A stretch of 64,000 bases of DNA, taken from NCBI GenBank assembly GCA_963701815.1, contig CAVPBN010000046.1, positions 257,644-321,643 of the forward strand. Reading direction: 5' to 3'. The position numbers and the translations under genes are program-made. Below are positions 63,845-64,000 of the stretch, piece after piece; within the stretch, counting starts at the first letter, position 1; each line of letters starts with the position of its first letter. Below the pieces are notes generated by a model, which ran no database searches, was not told where the DNA came from, and saw nothing but the letters and a program-made list of their open reading frames with translations. The stretch is from AP-15 sp963701815 (GTDB lineage Bacteria > Pseudomonadota > Alphaproteobacteria > ATCC43930 > CGMCC-115725).

Positions 63845-63895
63845 CTGGGGAATATTCAAACGGCGCTTCTGGGGAGAATCACACCGGCAGCCACA
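63845..63895 (-). repeat. IS21 right terminal repeat
   Basis: Inverted counterpart of 60338-60388; begins TGTGGCTGCCGG on the minus strand and carries ATTCCCCAG at the same offset. Confidence 0.65.
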
Positions 63896-63901
63896 GCGGC
63901 G
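63896..63901. repeat. IS21 target-site duplication, right copy (GCGGCG)
   Basis: Second copy of the duplication, joining to the GAAGGCTGC continuation of the interrupted gene. Confidence 0.65.
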
Positions 63902-64000
63902 GAAGGCTGCGTGTCACTGATGGAACGGCTCTGGCCTGCCTTGCAGGACATCGACCAGGCATTGCCCTCCGTCGACATCCTCATCCAGCAGTAGAAGCGT

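Larger units (their letters stand above)
60338..63895. mobile_element. IS21-family element carrying istB and a split istA
   Basis: Both ends begin TGT and align without gaps over 51 bp (60338-60388 against the complement of 63845-63895), with 32 identical bases. TCCCCA and ATTCCCCAG recur at the same offsets. Both strands carry the IS21 gene order istA then istB, read on the minus strand, with an ATGA overlap. A 1.2-kb IS481-type element is inserted in istA. Total length 3,558 bp, of which about 2,330 bp is IS21. Confidence 0.8.
60190..63994 (+). pseudogene. Hypothetical gene (DUF6880-like) interrupted by an IS21 element
   Basis: The 5' part reads RWAFKARFRARGYGWRGSALAGKRLNEAVREINSIAEF and ends at the left end of the insertion (60337). 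The 3' part starts after the right end (63902) with AAEGCVSLMERLWPALQDID. Joining them across one copy of the 6-bp target repeat, and removing one G after TTC near 60320, gives a continuous EF-A-PVLAAEG sequence. That pattern resembles the N-terminus of proteins found next to RecD2-type helicases. The 3' part soon stops at 63994 (DILIQQ), so it is also truncated there. Confidence 0.5.

Noticed and set aside
1..64000. CRISPR arrays, rRNA or tRNA genes
   Set aside because: No spaced direct repeats of 23-50 bp and no recognisable RNA gene features were seen in the window; a tRNA search program would be needed to exclude a tRNA fully.

Overview
The window is high-GC DNA from what looks like an alphaproteobacterium. 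The evidence is a MucR/Ros zinc-finger regulator (8730-9167), a Bpt-type aminoacyl-tRNA-protein transferase (6291-7139), and very many catabolic genes: CaiB CoA-transferase, MmgE/PrpD, GMC oxidoreductase, Mo-hydroxylase, and a LivFHMG-type ABC transporter. This is inference from gene content only. I see no rRNA, tRNA or CRISPR array.

Layout. 1-10 kb: a sugar-lactonase-like gene cut by the window edge, a DUF72/CocE-hydrolase pair, a Tat-exported beta-carbonic-anhydrase-like protein, a zinc alcohol dehydrogenase, bpt, a class-II fumarase-family lyase and MucR. 10-18 kb: a scar of a deleted amidohydrolase, a P1 peptidase, an acyl-CoA synthetase, an FAD oxidase, a CaiB-type CoA-transferase, a signal-less family-3 binding protein and GreB. 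18-24.7 kb: a CMD / MetE-like / VOC operon, panB, a secreted protein with msrQ, and phnA. 23.4-30.4 kb (minus strand): thioredoxin-fusion protein, UGSC selenoprotein, HyuA, HyuB, PhnA. 30.6-37.6 kb: oxidoreductases, RidA, SDR, MmgE/PrpD, MFS and GMC genes. 37.8-42.7 kb: a branched-chain amino acid-type ABC transporter whose genes are all frameshifted. 42.9-54.7 kb (minus strand): a probable aromatic or heteroaromatic catabolic island with coxMSL-type Mo-hydroxylase, AMP ligase, quinone oxidoreductase, DUF1326 protein, fused LigB/LigA-like extradiol dioxygenase, enolase-superfamily enzyme and amidase. 54.9-58.9 kb: a class III aminotransferase, an M19 dipeptidase and an MFS exporter. 59-64 kb: a decayed mobile region with 21-bp repeats, a truncated phosphatase and helicase, and an IS21 element that disrupts a gene and is itself disrupted by an IS481-type element.

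The most notable item is the gene at 28430-28948. An in-frame TGA sits exactly at the U of a UGSC motif, so it should be read as a selenoprotein of about 172 residues rather than two fragments. It lies between a thioredoxin-domain fusion protein and hydantoinase A/B genes, which suggests a redox-linked catabolic system.

Many genes carry single-base frameshifts while the protein sequence on either side is well conserved. Most can be repaired by removing one G that follows a C. This may be consensus error rather than pseudogenisation, so 'pseudogene' labels on those genes are provisional.
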